In this document: piece by piece, positions 1-7,627 of the stretch
Numbering within the stretch: position 1 is the first letter of the stretch
Layout: every line of letters starts with the position of its first letter
NCBI GenBank assembly: GCA_021372245.1
Contig: JAJFUV010000347.1
Coordinates: forward strand, 1-34,881
DNA from: Terriglobales bacterium
GTDB taxonomy: Bacteria > Acidobacteriota > Terriglobia > Bryobacterales > Bryobacteraceae
Direction of reading: 5' to 3'
DNA: 34,881 nt
The notes under the pieces: generated by a model
Database searches by the model: none
What the model saw: only the letters and a program-made list of their open reading frames with translations
Told to the model about the DNA's origin: nothing
Program-made: the position numbers and the translations under genes

Positions 1-638
1 GTGTACTTGCTCGCGTCGGTCTCGCGCAACTCCATCACCAGGTCGACGAAATCCTCGGGGTGGTCGCTCTCGAACGCCACCACGAAATCCTGGTCGTCAA
101 GGCCGAACGAGTAAGTGGTATTGAGCTTCACGCGCGGGTACTTGTGCCCCACCACGATGTGCTCGTTCATCATACCCTGGCGGGTAGGCTGGTTGAGCAG
201 GTACCATTCGCGGGTCTTCACGAATGGGTAGATGAAGATGTATTTGAAGCGTCCGGGAACCAGCGTGCCGCGCGAATCGGTTTGGCCTTCGTGCTCGTGG
301 CCGATCAGGTAGGTCGAGCGCCTGGTCATAGAGAGGAACGAGTACCTGGCCTCGAGATACTTGCCCATGGCGGTCCGATTGATCTCAATCACCATCTGCT
401 CCAGGTCTTCGAGCGCGTAGCAGATGCGCCACAGGATGATGTCCACGTCGGCGCGGATGCCTACCGTCGAATACGGCAGGATCATCATGCGGTCTTGGAT
501 CTGCCATCGCGCGATGACCGCCGCCAGTTCGTCGCGTCCGGCTTTCTTCTGCTCTTCGGAAAGGTGGCGCCAGGCCGGGTTCAGCTTGTAGCCCAGGAAA
601 TTGACAAATTGCCGCTTCGGTTCGCTCTGTTCGGACAT
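1..638 (-). CDS. hemQ: Coproheme decarboxylase / chlorite dismutase-like (HemQ), 3' end cut by window
   Basis: The reading frame starts at ATG 636-638 and runs off the window after 212 codons. The family (HemQ/ChdC) decarboxylates Fe-coproporphyrin III to heme b in the coproporphyrin-dependent pathway, in the cytoplasm. The segment YPFVKTREWYLL (about residues 137-148) carries the Tyr (Y137) that matches the catalytic tyrosine of ChdC. It is followed by MMNEHIVVGHKYP with a likely proximal heme His (H160; H165 is also near) and then the family hallmark YSFGLDDQDFVVAFE (176-190). The final visible motif LRETDASKY is the usual near-C-terminal segment, so little is missing. The gene is divergent from the TPR gene at 674, leaving only 35 bases for both promoters. 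The family call is firm. The precise role rests on the Tyr and on family knowledge; true chlorite dismutase activity is less likely. Confidence 0.88.
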   Translation of the reverse strand, partial: MSEQSEPKRQFVNFLGYKLNPAWRHLSEEQKKAGRDELAAVIARWQIQDRMMILPYSTVGIRADVDIILWRICYALEDLEQMVIEINRTAMGKYLEARYSFLSMTRRSTYLIGHEHEGQTDSRGTLVPGRFKYIFIYPFVKTREWYLLNQPTRQGMMNEHIVVGHKYPRVKLNTTYSFGLDDQDFVVAFESDHPEDFVDLVMELRETDASKY

Positions 639-673
639 GTTGATTTCCAGCGAAAGGTGCCCAGTCGACTAAC

Positions 674-2167
674 ATGGTAGCATTGCGCGCGAAATACATC
701 GTCGTTGCGGCCGCGGTGGCGGCATTTGGCGCATGTCTGGCGTCTTCCTTCCACTTTGATGATTACGCCATCCTTTCCGATCCGGTTCTTACGTCTTCGA
801 GCGGCTGGTGGCAGGTCTGGCAGCCGTTGCAGACTCGCCCGCTGACTTACTTCACCTTCTGGCTGAACTATCAGTTGGGCGGCGCCAATCCGGCCGGCTA
901 CCACCTCGTGAACCTGCTGCTGCACCTAGCTGCGGTGCTGATGCTGGTGCGCGTTATGCGCAGGCGTCTGCCGGATACCGCGGTGCTGGTGGCGGCGGCG
1001 TTGTTCGCGCTGCATCCGATCCAGGCCGAGCCCGTGCTTTACGTCTTCGCCCGCGCCACACTGCTGGCAACGCTTCTATGCCTGGCTTCGTTCGATGCCT
1101 GGCTGCGGGAGAAGCGCTGGCTGGCGGCCGAGTGGTTCGCGTTGGCTCTGATGGCCAAGGAGGAGTGTGTCGCGTTTCCGCTGGTGCTCCTGCTGATGCA
1201 CGTGGTCGAACGCCGCAACGGGCGCGAACGATGGCCCATCGCCGCGATGCTGGCCCTCTCGCTCGCTTCCGGCATGCGCGTGTTCGCCGTATTGCGCGCG
1301 CACCCGGATGCGCCCGCAGGGGCGCAGGCGGGCGTCAGCGTGCTCGATTATCTTTCCGCGCAGGGCCCGGTGATTCTGCGCTATCTGCGGCTGCTGGCGA
1401 TACCTGCCGGATTCACAGTGGATCCGGATATCGCGATCCCTTCCGCTGCCATATCGCTGGCGGCATGGGCGCTGCTTGCGGCCGCGCTCATCGCGCTCGC
1501 CTTCCGGCTCCGCGGCAGCCCGTACGCGTTCTGGATTCTGGCGGGATTCATCCTGCTGGCGCCGAGTTCGTCCATCTTCCCGGCACAGGATCTTGCCGCC
1601 GACCGGCGCATGTACCTTCCGATGATGGCCTTCTCGGCGGCCGTGGGCTTGCTCGCCGCGCGGTTGGACCGGCGCGTGGTGGCCGGCTTCGCCGCCGTCC
1701 TGGCCTTGCTGAGTTTCGAGCGCAGCATGGTGTGGATGTCGGAAGAATCCCTATGGGAAGAAGCTGTCCGGAGGGCGCCCGCGAAGATCCGGCCTAAGAT
1801 CCAACTCGCACGTGCGGTCGCGCCGCCGCGCGCCATCGAATTGCTCAACGAAGCGAAGCGCCTGGCGCCCGACAACGCCAACGTGGCCGCGGAACTCGGC
1901 CGCGCGCTGCTCGCTGCAGGCCGTCCCGCGGAGGCTCTCGGTGAATTCGGTCGCGCCCTGGCGCTCGAACCCGCCAGCGCGCGCGCCATCAATAACCGCG
2001 GCGTGGCGCTGATGGCCCTGGGTCAGAACGATGCTGCGAGGCAGGACTTCGAACGGGCGCTCAGCGTCGATCCGTGCCAGTCCGACGCCCGCGCGAATCT
2101 TCAGCAGATGGGCATTATTCCGCCCCCGGGCCCGGACTGCCGCCAGGTAGCGGTTCACGCTCGGTAA
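674..2167 (+). CDS. GT-C type membrane glycosyltransferase-like protein with C-terminal TPR repeats
   Basis: A 497-residue protein with roughly ten hydrophobic segments between residues 5 and 350, followed by about three tetratricopeptide repeats (roughly 377-480, e.g. the GRALLAAGRPAEALGEFGRA unit). The first extramembrane loop has FHFDDYAIL (acidic pair D29-D30), then RPLTYFTFWLNYQLGG and GYHLVNLLLH. A later loop holds HPIQAEPVLYVFAR (H114, E119). This layout resembles bacterial TMTC-like/PMT-type GT-C proteins, which transfer sugars from lipid-linked donors to proteins outside the cytoplasmic membrane, with TPRs that may bind the target. The function is inferred from architecture only. The start at ATG 674 follows an in-frame stop closely. 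It is convergent with the next gene (7-nt gap). Confidence 0.7.
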   Translation: MVALRAKYIVVAAAVAAFGACLASSFHFDDYAILSDPVLTSSSGWWQVWQPLQTRPLTYFTFWLNYQLGGANPAGYHLVNLLLHLAAVLMLVRVMRRRLPDTAVLVAAALFALHPIQAEPVLYVFARATLLATLLCLASFDAWLREKRWLAAEWFALALMAKEECVAFPLVLLLMHVVERRNGRERWPIAAMLALSLASGMRVFAVLRAHPDAPAGAQAGVSVLDYLSAQGPVILRYLRLLAIPAGFTVDPDIAIPSAAISLAAWALLAAALIALAFRLRGSPYAFWILAGFILLAPSSSIFPAQDLAADRRMYLPMMAFSAAVGLLAARLDRRVVAGFAAVLALLSFERSMVWMSEESLWEEAVRRAPAKIRPKIQLARAVAPPRAIELLNEAKRLAPDNANVAAELGRALLAAGRPAEALGEFGRALALEPASARAINNRGVALMALGQNDAARQDFERALSVDPCQSDARANLQQMGIIPPPGPDCRQVAVHAR

Positions 2168-2174
2168 ACGGCCA

Positions 2175-2810
2175 TTAATCGACTTTGGGCGACGTGAGTT
2201 CCAGGTCGGCGTCCAGGAACTGCCAGTCCGGCAGTTCGTAGGCGCGCATGGAAGAGCGAACCGTGTCCTTGAGTTCCTTGGACTCGTAAGGTCCCAGCGA
2301 AGGCAGTTTGAACTCGAAGCTTGCCAGCGGCGTCTGGTCGGGCCTGGCGCCTCTGGGCTTTAACGTGAGCGTGCCCCCGAGATTGGCGATGTCGGCGCCC
2401 GAGTGGTTCACCACCAGGAATGTGACTTGAGCCTTCTGTGAGGCGTCTTCCGTGATGCGGATGCCGGTCACCTCGATATACTTCCCCAGCGGGTGGCGCT
2501 TGGCGATCGGCACCGCGGCGGGCTGCTCGGACGGTGCCGCAGCCGGCTTTGAGCCATGCGTTAACAGGTAGACCGACATGCCCAGGCTCACCAGCACCAG
2601 GGCCACCAGCAGCGTGAGCGCCCAGTTCGGCACGCGAAACGACCTGACGACCGGGGGCGCGGCAGCCGCCGGCGCGGCGGCGACAGGCGTGGGAGCAGCA
2701 GCGGGTGCGGCAGGGGAAGCCGAACTCTCGCTGGCACCGGCGCAGTTGGGACATTCAGAGTACGACGGCGGCACTTCACGGCCGCATTTGGGGCAGATCC
2801 ACGTGAACAT
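2175..2810 (-). CDS. Zinc-ribbon single-pass membrane protein, unknown function
   Basis: A 211-residue protein. The N-terminus has two CxxC knuckles (C6, C9, C20, C23) typical of a zinc ribbon. An Ala/Pro-rich linker (30-57) and one transmembrane helix (about 64-83) follow. The C-terminal domain of about 110 residues has beta-rich character (a segment reading VTFLVVNHSGADIANLGGTL, then LGPYESKELKDTV), resembling FxLYD/DUF2393-like domains that sit outside the membrane. I do not recognise a specific family. The layout (cytosolic zinc ribbon, linker, anchor, extracytoplasmic beta domain) is common in Acidobacteria and Myxobacteria. The gene is divergent from the NadD-like gene with 103 bases between them. 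Confidence 0.75.
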   Translation of the reverse strand: MFTWICPKCGREVPPSYSECPNCAGASESSASPAAPAAAPTPVAAAPAAAAPPVVRSFRVPNWALTLLVALVLVSLGMSVYLLTHGSKPAAAPSEQPAAVPIAKRHPLGKYIEVTGIRITEDASQKAQVTFLVVNHSGADIANLGGTLTLKPRGARPDQTPLASFEFKLPSLGPYESKELKDTVRSSMRAYELPDWQFLDADLELTSPKVD

Positions 2811-2913
2811 TGTCTTCCCTTTCCTCCACTCTACCGCAGCCTCGGGTTTCCTCCCCTAAGGCCATCTTTTTTCTGGAAGAGGAAGCCCGTATGAGGCAAT
2901 ATACTATGTAGCC

Positions 2914-3537
2914 ATGGAATTTTTCCGGCGCGCCCAGGTTCCAACCGCCACCCTGGCGATCCTGCCCGGAACTTTCAACCCGCCCACACGAGCGCATTTC
3001 GCGCTGATCCGCGCGGCGGCCCCGCGCATCGACGAAGCCCTGTTCGTGCTCCCGCGCTCGCTTCCCCACAAGCGTTACGAGGGCGCCACCTTCGACGATC
3101 GAGTGAAAATGCTGGAGACTGCCGCCGCCGCGTTGCTTGGCAACCTCCCCTATTCGATCGCTTCCACCGAACGCGGGTTGTTCGTCGACATCGCGCGCGA
3201 ATGCCGTGAGGCGTACGGCCCCCGGGCCCGTTTATTGATCCTGTGCGGAAAGGACGCCGCCGAGCGCGCCGCGAACTGGGACTATGGCCGGCCCGGCGCC
3301 TTCGCCGAGATGCTGAACGAATTCGAGTTGGTGGTCTTCCCGCGGCAAGGCGCTTATAAACCGCCTCTCGAGTTGCGCCAGCGGATTCACGTCCTGCCGC
3401 TCGACGCCAGTTGCGATGGGATTTCTTCCACTAAGGTGCGTGAGCGCATTATTCGAGGCGGCAGGTGGGAGCACTTGGTCCCGGCCGCAATCGCCAGCAT
3501 GGCAAGACAGATCTACAGCCGGGTTCCTTCCGTGTAA
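2914..3537 (+). CDS. NadD-like nucleotidyltransferase (nicotinate-nucleotide adenylyltransferase family)
   Basis: A 207-residue Rossmann-type nucleotidyltransferase. Motif I is GTFNPPTRAH (19-28), a version of the (H/T)xGH signature in which the first His is Thr and the Gly is Ala. The second signature ISSTKVRERI (170-179) is intact. The segment LCGKDAAERAANWDY (110-124) matches the GxDxxxxxxxW element of NadD. NadD makes NaAD from NaMN and ATP in NAD synthesis. The degenerate first motif leaves room for a related cytidylyl- or adenylyltransferase. The gene stands alone rather than beside obgE or rsfS, where nadD often lies. The start at ATG 2914 is preceded by an AT-rich stretch (ATATACTATG) that could hold a -10 box. 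Family sure, substrate not. Confidence 0.65.
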   Translation: MEFFRRAQVPTATLAILPGTFNPPTRAHFALIRAAAPRIDEALFVLPRSLPHKRYEGATFDDRVKMLETAAAALLGNLPYSIASTERGLFVDIARECREAYGPRARLLILCGKDAAERAANWDYGRPGAFAEMLNEFELVVFPRQGAYKPPLELRQRIHVLPLDASCDGISSTKVRERIIRGGRWEHLVPAAIASMARQIYSRVPSV

Positions 3538-3741
3538 CTCGTTGTCGGCAAAAGGGTAAACACCAGATCTTCGCTCCCGTTCACCCCTGGAAATTCCCCA
3601 TACGCCTACTAAATGGTACCGTTCAGCGAAATGCCGTAGTCCCACCGGAAGTCGTTGACTATACTGGCTACAACAAGGGCTGGCTGTTTTCTGGGTATAG
3701 ATTGCCGGGGTAGTTCGAGATAAGAGGAGGAGTTCGCTACC
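3538..3741 (+). other. 204-base intergenic leader of the radical SAM gene
   Basis: This is the longest stretch without a gene in the window. It is visibly more AT-rich than its neighbours. It holds a TTGACT hexamer (3655-3660) and AT-rich -10-like hexamers TATACT (3660-3665) and TATAGA (3696-3701), but none pairs with a second element at 16-18 nt, so no promoter can be assigned with confidence. A strong Shine-Dalgarno (AGAGGAGGAG, 3723-3732) ends it, about 9 nt before the GTG start. Confidence 0.4.
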
Positions 3742-5409
3742 GTGAGCACCCAAACATTTGCCGCCGCCCGATCCAAGGGCAAGCCGTTCGAGATTATTCA
3801 ACCCGCCACAACCTATACCGGCGCGGCTATCAAGCCTCTTATCAAGGGGTTGCCGAAGATCACACAGTCGCTTTGCCCGGAATGCCTGAAGATCATCGAA
3901 GCGGTCGAGTTCGAGGAGAATGGCAAGGTCGTGATGGAGAAGACCTGCCCCGAGCACGGCGAGTTCAAGGACACCATCTGGAGCGACGTCAAACTCTACC
4001 TCAAGATGGAAGATTGGAATTTCGGCGATAACCGCGGGCTGACCAATCCCACAGTCACGGACGCCAAGGAGTGTCCCACCGATTGCGGCTTGTGCTCGAT
4101 GCACACCAGCCACTCCGCGCTGGCCAACCTGGACCTCACCAACCGCTGCAACCTCACTTGCCCGATCTGCTTTGCCAACGCCAACGCCTCCGGCTATCTC
4201 TACGAGCCGAGCTTGGAGCAGGTCAAGCAGATGATGTTGAACCTGCGAGCGCAGCAACCGGTAGCGGGCCGCATCATTCAGTTCTCCGGCGGCGAGCCGA
4301 CCATCTACCCGCACTTCCTCGATGCGGTGCGCTTTGCCAAGGAAGTAGGCTTCTCGCACGTGCAGATCGCCACCAACGGCATCCGCCTGACGAACCTCGA
4401 GTTCGCCCAGCAATGCAAGGAAGCCGGCCTGCACACCCTGTACCTGCAGCTTGACGGCGTGAGCGATGACGTTTACATGCGCACACGCGGCGAAGCGCTG
4501 TGGGAAAAGAAACTGAAAGTCATCGAAAACTGCAAGAAGGCCGACCTGAAGATCGTCTTCGTTCCCACGGTGGTGAAGGGATTGAACGACCACCAAGTGG
4601 GCGACATCCTGCGGCTCGCGCTCGACAACATCGAGGTCCTGAGCGGCATCAGCTACCAGCCCGTGGCATTCACGGGCCGCATCGCGCGGCACGAATTGGA
4701 AGAGAAGCGCTACACGCTGACCGACCTGGCCAAGGACATCAGCGAGCAGACCGGCATGACCGATACTTACGAGGATTGGTTCCCGCTGAGTTGCGTGACG
4801 CCGTTCTCGAAGTTGATCAGCGCCCTGCGCGGGTCGGAGACGACCACGCTGACGTCCCATCCGCACTGCGCGATCGGAACCTACTTCTTCGTCGACCGGA
4901 ATAAGCACGGCATCCCGGTTACGCGATTCATCGACGTGGGCAGCATGCTGAAGGACATGGACCTGCTGGCGCGCAAGGCGGGCACGGCGACGTTCAAGTT
5001 CTACACCAAGATGCAGGCGTGGAACTCGCTGCGCAAGCACTTCCACGAAGATCGCGCCCCCCAGGGCCTCACCTTCACGAAGTTCCTGCAGACATTGCAG
5101 GGCATGACCGACAAGCGCTACGGCCGCGGCTCGAGCGAGAAGGAAGGCTTCACTTACAAGACGCTCATGGTTGCCGGGATGCACTTCATGGATTCCTACA
5201 ACTACGACGTCGAGCGAGTGAAGCGCTGCCTGATCCACTACGCTGCGCCGGATGGCAAGATCTACCCGTTCTGCACTTACAACTCCGGTCCGTGCTACCG
5301 CGAGAAGATCGAAAAGACGTACTCCATTCCGTTCGAAAGCCAGGAACCGCTGCGCGCGCTGGACACAGCCGCTGCGTGTGGTTGCGGCTCCTGCGGTTCG
5401 GCGAAGTAG
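3742..5409 (+). CDS. Radical SAM enzyme, candidate membrane-spanning lipid synthase (MSS/Tes-like)
   Basis: A 555-residue radical SAM protein starting at GTG 3742 behind a strong ribosome binding site. The SAM cluster motif is CNLTCPIC (C136, C140, C143) inside DLTNRCNLTCPICFANANA, followed by GGEP (183-186). Upstream lie CPEC and CPEHG (C45, C48, C69), a rubredoxin-like knuckle set, and CPTDCGLC (C111, C115, C118). More cysteines occur near residues 500-520 (CTYNSGPCY) and in the extreme C-terminal CGCGSCG. This arrangement of extra metal sites around a central SAM domain, with the FANANASGYLYEPS segment, matches my recollection of archaeal tetraether synthase (Tes, MJ0619 type) and the bacterial MSS proteins. 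Those join lipid tails by sp3 C-C coupling. Acidobacteria are known for iso-diabolic acid, a membrane-spanning lipid. The family is sure; the lipid-coupling role is a strong inference. It appears to be monocistronic. Confidence 0.7.
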   Translation: MSTQTFAAARSKGKPFEIIQPATTYTGAAIKPLIKGLPKITQSLCPECLKIIEAVEFEENGKVVMEKTCPEHGEFKDTIWSDVKLYLKMEDWNFGDNRGLTNPTVTDAKECPTDCGLCSMHTSHSALANLDLTNRCNLTCPICFANANASGYLYEPSLEQVKQMMLNLRAQQPVAGRIIQFSGGEPTIYPHFLDAVRFAKEVGFSHVQIATNGIRLTNLEFAQQCKEAGLHTLYLQLDGVSDDVYMRTRGEALWEKKLKVIENCKKADLKIVFVPTVVKGLNDHQVGDILRLALDNIEVLSGISYQPVAFTGRIARHELEEKRYTLTDLAKDISEQTGMTDTYEDWFPLSCVTPFSKLISALRGSETTTLTSHPHCAIGTYFFVDRNKHGIPVTRFIDVGSMLKDMDLLARKAGTATFKFYTKMQAWNSLRKHFHEDRAPQGLTFTKFLQTLQGMTDKRYGRGSSEKEGFTYKTLMVAGMHFMDSYNYDVERVKRCLIHYAAPDGKIYPFCTYNSGPCYREKIEKTYSIPFESQEPLRALDTAAACGCGSCGSAK

Positions 5410-5420
5410 CAGCACCGCTC

Positions 5421-6347
5421 TCAAACGGCGGCGTGTGATCCTTTTGTAAGTCCGTGCGCTGTCTTGCGCATGATCTTGAGGAAATTCGCCAGAATGGGCG
5501 AGTCCGACGTTTCAAGGTAAGCAGCCGCCGTCTCGACAGGGGCGGTCGCATCGGCCAGCCGGCAATATGCGACGCCCTCCCGGTGTAAGCTAGCCACCGA
5601 CGCCGGTACCAACGTGACTCCGAGTCCTGCCGCAACCAAGCCGACCATGGTGTGGATTTGGAAGGCGACCTGGGATACCGACGGCGTGAAGCCCGCTTTC
5701 AGACAGGCACCCAGGACCAGATCGTGGAACCCCAGGCCCAATTCCGGCGGTAGCGTCACCCAGGGCTCGCCGGCGAGTTCTCTCAGGCGCACCTTCTGGC
5801 GCTTCGCCAACGGGTGGGTGCTGGGCAGCGCCGCGAGCAGCGGCTCGCGTTTCACCACCTCCAGTTGGACTCCCGCGCCTTGCGCCGGGGGGCGCACAAA
5901 GCCGATGTGGATCTCGCCGCGCTGCAGGCTTTCGATCTGTTCAGCCGTGGTCATTTCCCGCAGCGAAAGCACAACGCCCTCATTCTCTTCACGAAACCTT
6001 CGAATCGCGATGGAAACAAGGTCCTCGTAAGTGGCGGAACTCACAGCTCCGATGCGGAAGCGTCCGACTTTGCCCATGGCCGCGCGGCGCACTTCCTCCA
6101 CCGCCTCCCCGGAAGCGCTCAGGATGCGGCGGGCATGTTCGAGGAAGATCGCGCCCGGCTCCGTCAGCGCGACGTGACGCCGGTCGCGGCGCAGCAACGT
6201 CACGCCCAACTTTCGCTCCAGTTGCTGAATCTGGATGCTGAGCGGGGGCTGCGCAATGCCCAGGGATTCCGCGGCGCGGCCGAAGTGCAGATGTTCGGCT
6301 ACGGCGACGAAGTATCGCAGCAGGCGCAGTTCGATAATATCTTCCAC
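5421..6347 (-). CDS. LysR-family transcriptional regulator
   Basis: A 308-residue LysR regulator. The winged helix-turn-helix covers about residues 5-65 (RYFVAVAEHLHFGRAAESLG, then AQPPLSIQIQQLERKLG). The effector-binding domain follows from about residue 90, with typical VGRFRIGAV and GLGVTLVPA segments. The frame begins at GTG 6345-6347, which places the HTH at the normal distance from the N-terminus. It is divergent from an MFS exporter gene, and the shared 65-base intergenic region holds a perfect dyad (6348-6371), so it most likely controls that transporter and itself in response to a small ligand. It is convergent with the radical SAM gene (11-base gap). Confidence 0.93.
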   Translation of the reverse strand: MEDIIELRLLRYFVAVAEHLHFGRAAESLGIAQPPLSIQIQQLERKLGVTLLRRDRRHVALTEPGAIFLEHARRILSASGEAVEEVRRAAMGKVGRFRIGAVSSATYEDLVSIAIRRFREENEGVVLSLREMTTAEQIESLQRGEIHIGFVRPPAQGAGVQLEVVKREPLLAALPSTHPLAKRQKVRLRELAGEPWVTLPPELGLGFHDLVLGACLKAGFTPSVSQVAFQIHTMVGLVAAGLGVTLVPASVASLHREGVAYCRLADATAPVETAAAYLETSDSPILANFLKIMRKTAHGLTKGSHAAV

Positions 6348-6371
6348 ATATCAAATATACATGATTGATAT
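6348..6371. promoter_or_regulatory. LysR-type operator dyad between lysR and MFS genes
   Basis: A perfect inverted repeat, ATATCAA, ten-base spacer, TTGATAT, lies directly upstream of the GTG start of the LysR gene and about 40 bases before the MFS start. It is the only AT-rich island in the divergent region. The AT-rich dyad with this spacing fits a LysR-family recognition site and would overlap the lysR translation-initiation region, consistent with autorepression. The assignment as operator is inferred from position and symmetry. Confidence 0.65.
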
Positions 6372-6412
6372 ATTGGCGAGATTACCCGTCCAGCATCCAA
6401 ACTGAAAGTGTA

Positions 6413-7627
6413 ATGTCGTCTATTGCTCTCATCGAACGGGAACTGGCCGTCGCGACAGTGGGTAAGTCGCGGCGAACCCTGGCCGTAGTGCTAGCCGGTT
6501 TCTGCGCTTTCCTCGACTTACACGCCCCGCAGCCGCTGCTGCCGGAGCTGGCGCGCACATTTCATAAATCTCCGGCCGCGACCAGCCTGCTGATCAGCAT
6601 CTCCACCCTGGCCGTGGCATTGGCCGCGCCTTTCGCCGGACTGGTGGCGGACCGCTGGGGTCGCAAGCGCATCATCGTGCCGGCCACTCTGCTGCTTGCC
6701 GTGCCCACGCTGCTCGCCGCCACGGCATCCAGCTTCGGTCAATTGCTCTTTTGGCGCTTTTGGCAAGGTGTTTTCACGCCCGGCATTTTCGCCATCACGG
6801 TCACTTACATCAATGAACAGTGGACGGAAGGCACCGGAGCCGCCATGTCGGCCTACGTTTCCGGCACGGTTCTGGGCGGATTCGCGGGGCGCACGTTGGC
6901 CGCGATGGTAGCAACGCACGGGGGCTGGGAAGCGGCATTCATCGTGCTGGGCTTGCTGAACCTGATCGGCGGGTTGGCGATCTGGGCCTGGCTGCCGGCG
7001 GATCGATCACGCCGCCGCGGAGGCGCGCAGCTTGGTCCGGCGGTTCTCCTGCATCTCAGGAATCCGCGGCTGGTGGCGACTTACGCGGCCGGGTTCTGCA
7101 TGCTGTTCTCAATGCTCGGCGTCTTCACCTATATCAACTTCTATCTCGCGGATGCGCCGTTTCATCTGACGACCGCGCAGCTCGGGCTTCTGTTCGTTGT
7201 CTACCTGGTGGGCGCCGTTGTTACGCCTTTGGCGGGGCGGCTGATCGACCGGTGGGGACATCGCGCAGCGTTCACCATGGCGCTGGGTACGGCCATCATG
7301 GGGAACGTCCTGACCCTGGCGCATTCGCTGGCCGCGGTCGTCTGCGGGCTGTCGTTGTTTGCAACGGGTGTGTTCGTGTGCCAGTCGGCGGCGAGTTCGT
7401 ATATCGGGACAGTCGCCCAGGGCGCACGAGCGGTGGCGGTGGGGCTGTACGTCACCGCCTACTACCTGGGCGGTACGGTTGGGGCGGCCGCGCCCGGTCA
7501 CCTCTGGAGTGCCGGCGGCTGGCCCGCGTGCGTGGCGCTGCTCGCGGCCGTGCAGTTAGCCACCGTGGCGGTGGCGCTGAAGTTCTGGAAGCCCTCGCCG
7601 GCCAGCGGTGAGTCAGTGTACATATAG
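6413..7627 (+). CDS. MFS exporter, YnfM/arabinose-efflux type
   Basis: A 404-residue major facilitator with twelve predicted membrane segments. The loop after the second helix reads GLVADRWGRKR, the MFS motif A. The second half repeats it weakly as GRLIDRWGHR. The N-terminal segment GFCAFLDLHAPQPLLPELAR resembles the YnfM-like drug and sugar exporters, which are typically divergent from a LysR gene, as here. I chose ATG 6413 over the upstream in-frame TTG 6365, because the latter lies inside the operator dyad. The 3' end overlaps the convergent cyclopropane synthase gene by 130 bases. Substrate unknown. Confidence 0.88.
   Translation: MSSIALIERELAVATVGKSRRTLAVVLAGFCAFLDLHAPQPLLPELARTFHKSPAATSLLISISTLAVALAAPFAGLVADRWGRKRIIVPATLLLAVPTLLAATASSFGQLLFWRFWQGVFTPGIFAITVTYINEQWTEGTGAAMSAYVSGTVLGGFAGRTLAAMVATHGGWEAAFIVLGLLNLIGGLAIWAWLPADRSRRRGGAQLGPAVLLHLRNPRLVATYAAGFCMLFSMLGVFTYINFYLADAPFHLTTAQLGLLFVVYLVGAVVTPLAGRLIDRWGHRAAFTMALGTAIMGNVLTLAHSLAAVVCGLSLFATGVFVCQSAASSYIGTVAQGARAVAVGLYVTAYYLGGTVGAAAPGHLWSAGGWPACVALLAAVQLATVAVALKFWKPSPASGESVYI

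Noticed and set aside
60..680. Long plus-strand open frame opposite hemQ
   Set aside because: It is antisense to the clear HemQ frame, and its residues show no family; high GC makes such shadow frames common.
3655..3702. Promoter from TTGACT with TATAGA before the radical SAM gene
   Set aside because: The spacing is 35 bases, far from 16-18, and no other pair fits.
3232..5424. 730-codon minus-strand open frame across the radical SAM gene
   Set aside because: It mirrors the codon use of the plus-strand gene and the NadD-like gene. The protein has no recognisable domain, whereas the plus strand has full cysteine motifs.
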